Assembly (NCBI GenBank): GCA_963971285.1
Contig: OZ020263.1
Span: forward strand, 2,046,001-2,110,000
Source of the DNA: Astropecten irregularis
Taxonomy: Eukaryota > Echinodermata > Asteroidea > Paxillosida > Astropectinidae
Reading direction: 5' to 3'
Length of the DNA stretch: 64,000 bases
Part shown: piece after piece, positions 61,982-64,000 of the stretch
Layout of the letters: each line of letters begins with the position of its first letter
Numbering within the stretch: position 1 is the first letter of the stretch
The notes under the pieces: generated by a model
What the model saw: only the letters and a program-made list of their open reading frames with translations
Databases searched by the model: none
What the model was told of the DNA's origin: nothing
Position numbers and translations under genes: made by a program

Positions 61982-63717
61982 AGGTGTATCAGAAAAGTGA
62001 AAAATGGTATGAGAACCTTCTAACAATTGATACTACTAGTACTATCCTTGGGAAAAACAAACTTCCTCCGAAACTTCTACAAATGATGCTCCATGTCAAA
62101 AACATCTATAAAACCACTAACCACATTTTCTCATGCATGCACCAATATCACATTTCCTTCTATGTTTTTTTAATACCAGACTCTGCTTTTGGAAGTTTTC
62201 AAGTGGCCGGATATCCCTCCCTGCAGTTTGACACTGGCATATCATTAAGATTATCCATGGTACAACAGTCAGGTCATGGGGGCTTGGAGTTTTGGGATTG
62301 ATTCTTGCTTATGATGTAAACAAAGTTTTCAAAGGGCAGGGTGAAAGGTTTGTGGCTGGGTACCAGACTAAACCAGACTGTCTGACCACAAACCAAGGTC
62401 CACAATTCTTGTCAAACCACAAATCTATAGGCCTACCTAGTGATAAACACCTTCATGTACAATTTGTACATGTATACATGTAAATGTATACAGTACTTGC
62501 TTTGAGTTGTACTATGAGGTACTGAAATCCACATTGTATACTAAGTGCTGTACATCTTGTGGATGACCAAAATTTTGCAATGAGCAGTGCCATGAAATAA
62601 GGCCCCAAATTTCCCTATAACAACTACTAATCAAAGAACTTTGCAAAATACTATGTTCCCGCTTAGCAACAAATATTATTTACGTACCAAAAATAAGAAA
62701 TGCACAACATAAGGACTTATGACAGACATCCCTTCATTTTGTTTTTGCTAAAGATTATTTTTGGCTTAGCATGGAGGAAGAACCAATATCCCAGAACTAG
62801 CAAAAAGTTCCAACAACCTTGATATACTTGGTTATATCTTGGAGAATACGCAAATAGAAAACCGTATTTCTTCATGACTCACCTTAGGGTGTGAGGAAAC
62901 CAAGGAAGGGAAATTGGGTGTAACATATACCTTAAAGGTAGAGTACATGTACATCATTGGTCATATTTTGTAACATTTTGTTCTCTTTTCTATAGGGAAA
63001 TTCATTCATTTTGTACGACATTTGTTCTGGTTCCAAAATTTTCCAGTTAGCAATCTTCCATTATGAACAACCTTTGAACACATGTGGATCGGTTTGCGGA
63101 AACACCATGTAATAATCGTTCGTACTTTCGCACTTTTATATCGTTCGTGCATCTCCCATTTGTCCAATGATATCTTATCATCTATTATTATAGTGTGATA
63201 TTGCCGTACTCCAAAAAAAAAAACCACCCAAAATTAAACATTCTCTAGTCTAAGAGTGTTCATTTAGCTTCCTAAGGGGCAGCCCTGACCTGGGAATGGC
63301 CGTGTATACTGCACAAACCAAGCAAGAGGGTGGTGTCGTCTCGTGGAAGCTAAACTCAGTTGAACTCATGAAAAGTCACTTGAAAATGGAATGAATTTTC
63401 ACTAAAAAGCAACCCCACCTAAAAAGCACGAGGCTGGCCGTCTAGCCGACCAGTCTAAAATTGAATCATAGCTGTATGTAGCTGATCAATATCCTACAAG
63501 ATCTGATAACGGGTCCCTACATCCTGAAATCTCCTTTGGGTTCCTAGCACGTACATAGCGTCTATACCAGGGGATGTTGGAGATAGGGCCTACATGTACA
63601 TGTAGGCCTACATACAATTTGTAAGTCATGAACATACATCATTACATGAAATTGTCTAGTCTGGTGGCTATGCTGAGACAGTAATGGGTGGGACCAGTTG
63701 TGTCCTTCCTATTTTAA

Positions 63718-63885
63718 GTGCTTGTAGTTAGAAGGGCCTGACACGTTTCAATCCTGGCAGGATCTTTATCGAACTTTGATGCCTTTGCCTTAAGCCTTTG
63801 ATAAAGATCCTGCTAGGATCAAAACACAGTTAAATAATTTCAGGTCGTTATTTTGGCTGATGAGCAGTTTGCATCAGTTTATTAC
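63718..63885. repeat. GGCCTGACG repeat family D, inverted pair
   Basis: A direct half (GTAGTTAGAAGGGCCTGACA, then GGCAGGATCTTTATCGAA) is followed by an inverted half (GATAAAGATCCTGCTAGGATC). The usual tail CAGGTCGTTATTTTGGCTGATGAGCAG comes next. Confidence 0.8.
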
Positions 63886-64000
63886 TTGTACGTCCTATAT
63901 TCAAATTAACTTTGGAAAACCGAATAAGATTTACTGGAAAAGGGGGACCTGCAATAATAGCATTCTGTCTTTTATTACATGTAAAATCAGAAAAATGGCC

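Larger units (their letters stand above)
55815..64000. other. Right end of the window, no confident gene
   Basis: Apart from the coding remnant at 55853-56615 I see only repeats: family D copies at 57869-57978 and 63718-63885, a family A MITE at 61847, and a hairpin at 57597-57626. There is a GAT trinucleotide tract at 58488-58510 and a 22-bp palindrome GGCCTACATGTACATGTAGG... near 63588. Confidence 0.6.

Overview
This is eukaryotic, intron-rich DNA from an invertebrate deuterostome. Short exons are separated by introns of about 0.2 to 7 kb that are full of small palindromic transposons and tRNA-derived SINEs. An echinoderm, perhaps a sea star, is my best guess; this is inferred from gene structure and repeat texture and is not proven. 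No bacterial or organellar genes are visible.

One gene dominates the window. A FRAS1 ortholog (Fraser-complex extracellular matrix protein) lies on the minus strand from 48710 down to 776. I could define 55 consecutive GT-AG exons totalling 9420 nt, or 3140 codons. They join in frame with no stop, and every exon junction agrees in phase. In transcription order they encode six VWC domains (48710-34275), fourteen furin-like cysteine-rich repeats with one repeat per exon (33074-16774), twelve CSPG/NG2 repeats (16347 to about 5700) and five Calx-beta domains (about 5740-953). A conserved linker follows at 859-776. Both ends of the gene are missing. The signal-peptide exon(s) and the start of VWC1 lie upstream of 48710 and were not found. 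The segment after Calx-beta 5 and the transmembrane C-terminus lie left of position 1.

The other DNA is introns and upstream sequence. It holds several families of foldback or MITE-like elements at 5.4, 12.7, 13.5, 14.5-14.8, 16.6, 18.6, 22.8, 25.1, 38.0, 41.1, 42.0, 45.7 and 61.9 kb. It also holds at least two tRNA-derived SINE families. One of these has its tRNA-like domain enclosed by inverted repeats.

A large 52/54-bp satellite of about 66 hairpin-forming units fills 52302-55814. A disrupted, unidentified coding remnant lies directly beside it (55853-56615, minus strand). No other convincing gene was found between 48.7 and 64 kb.
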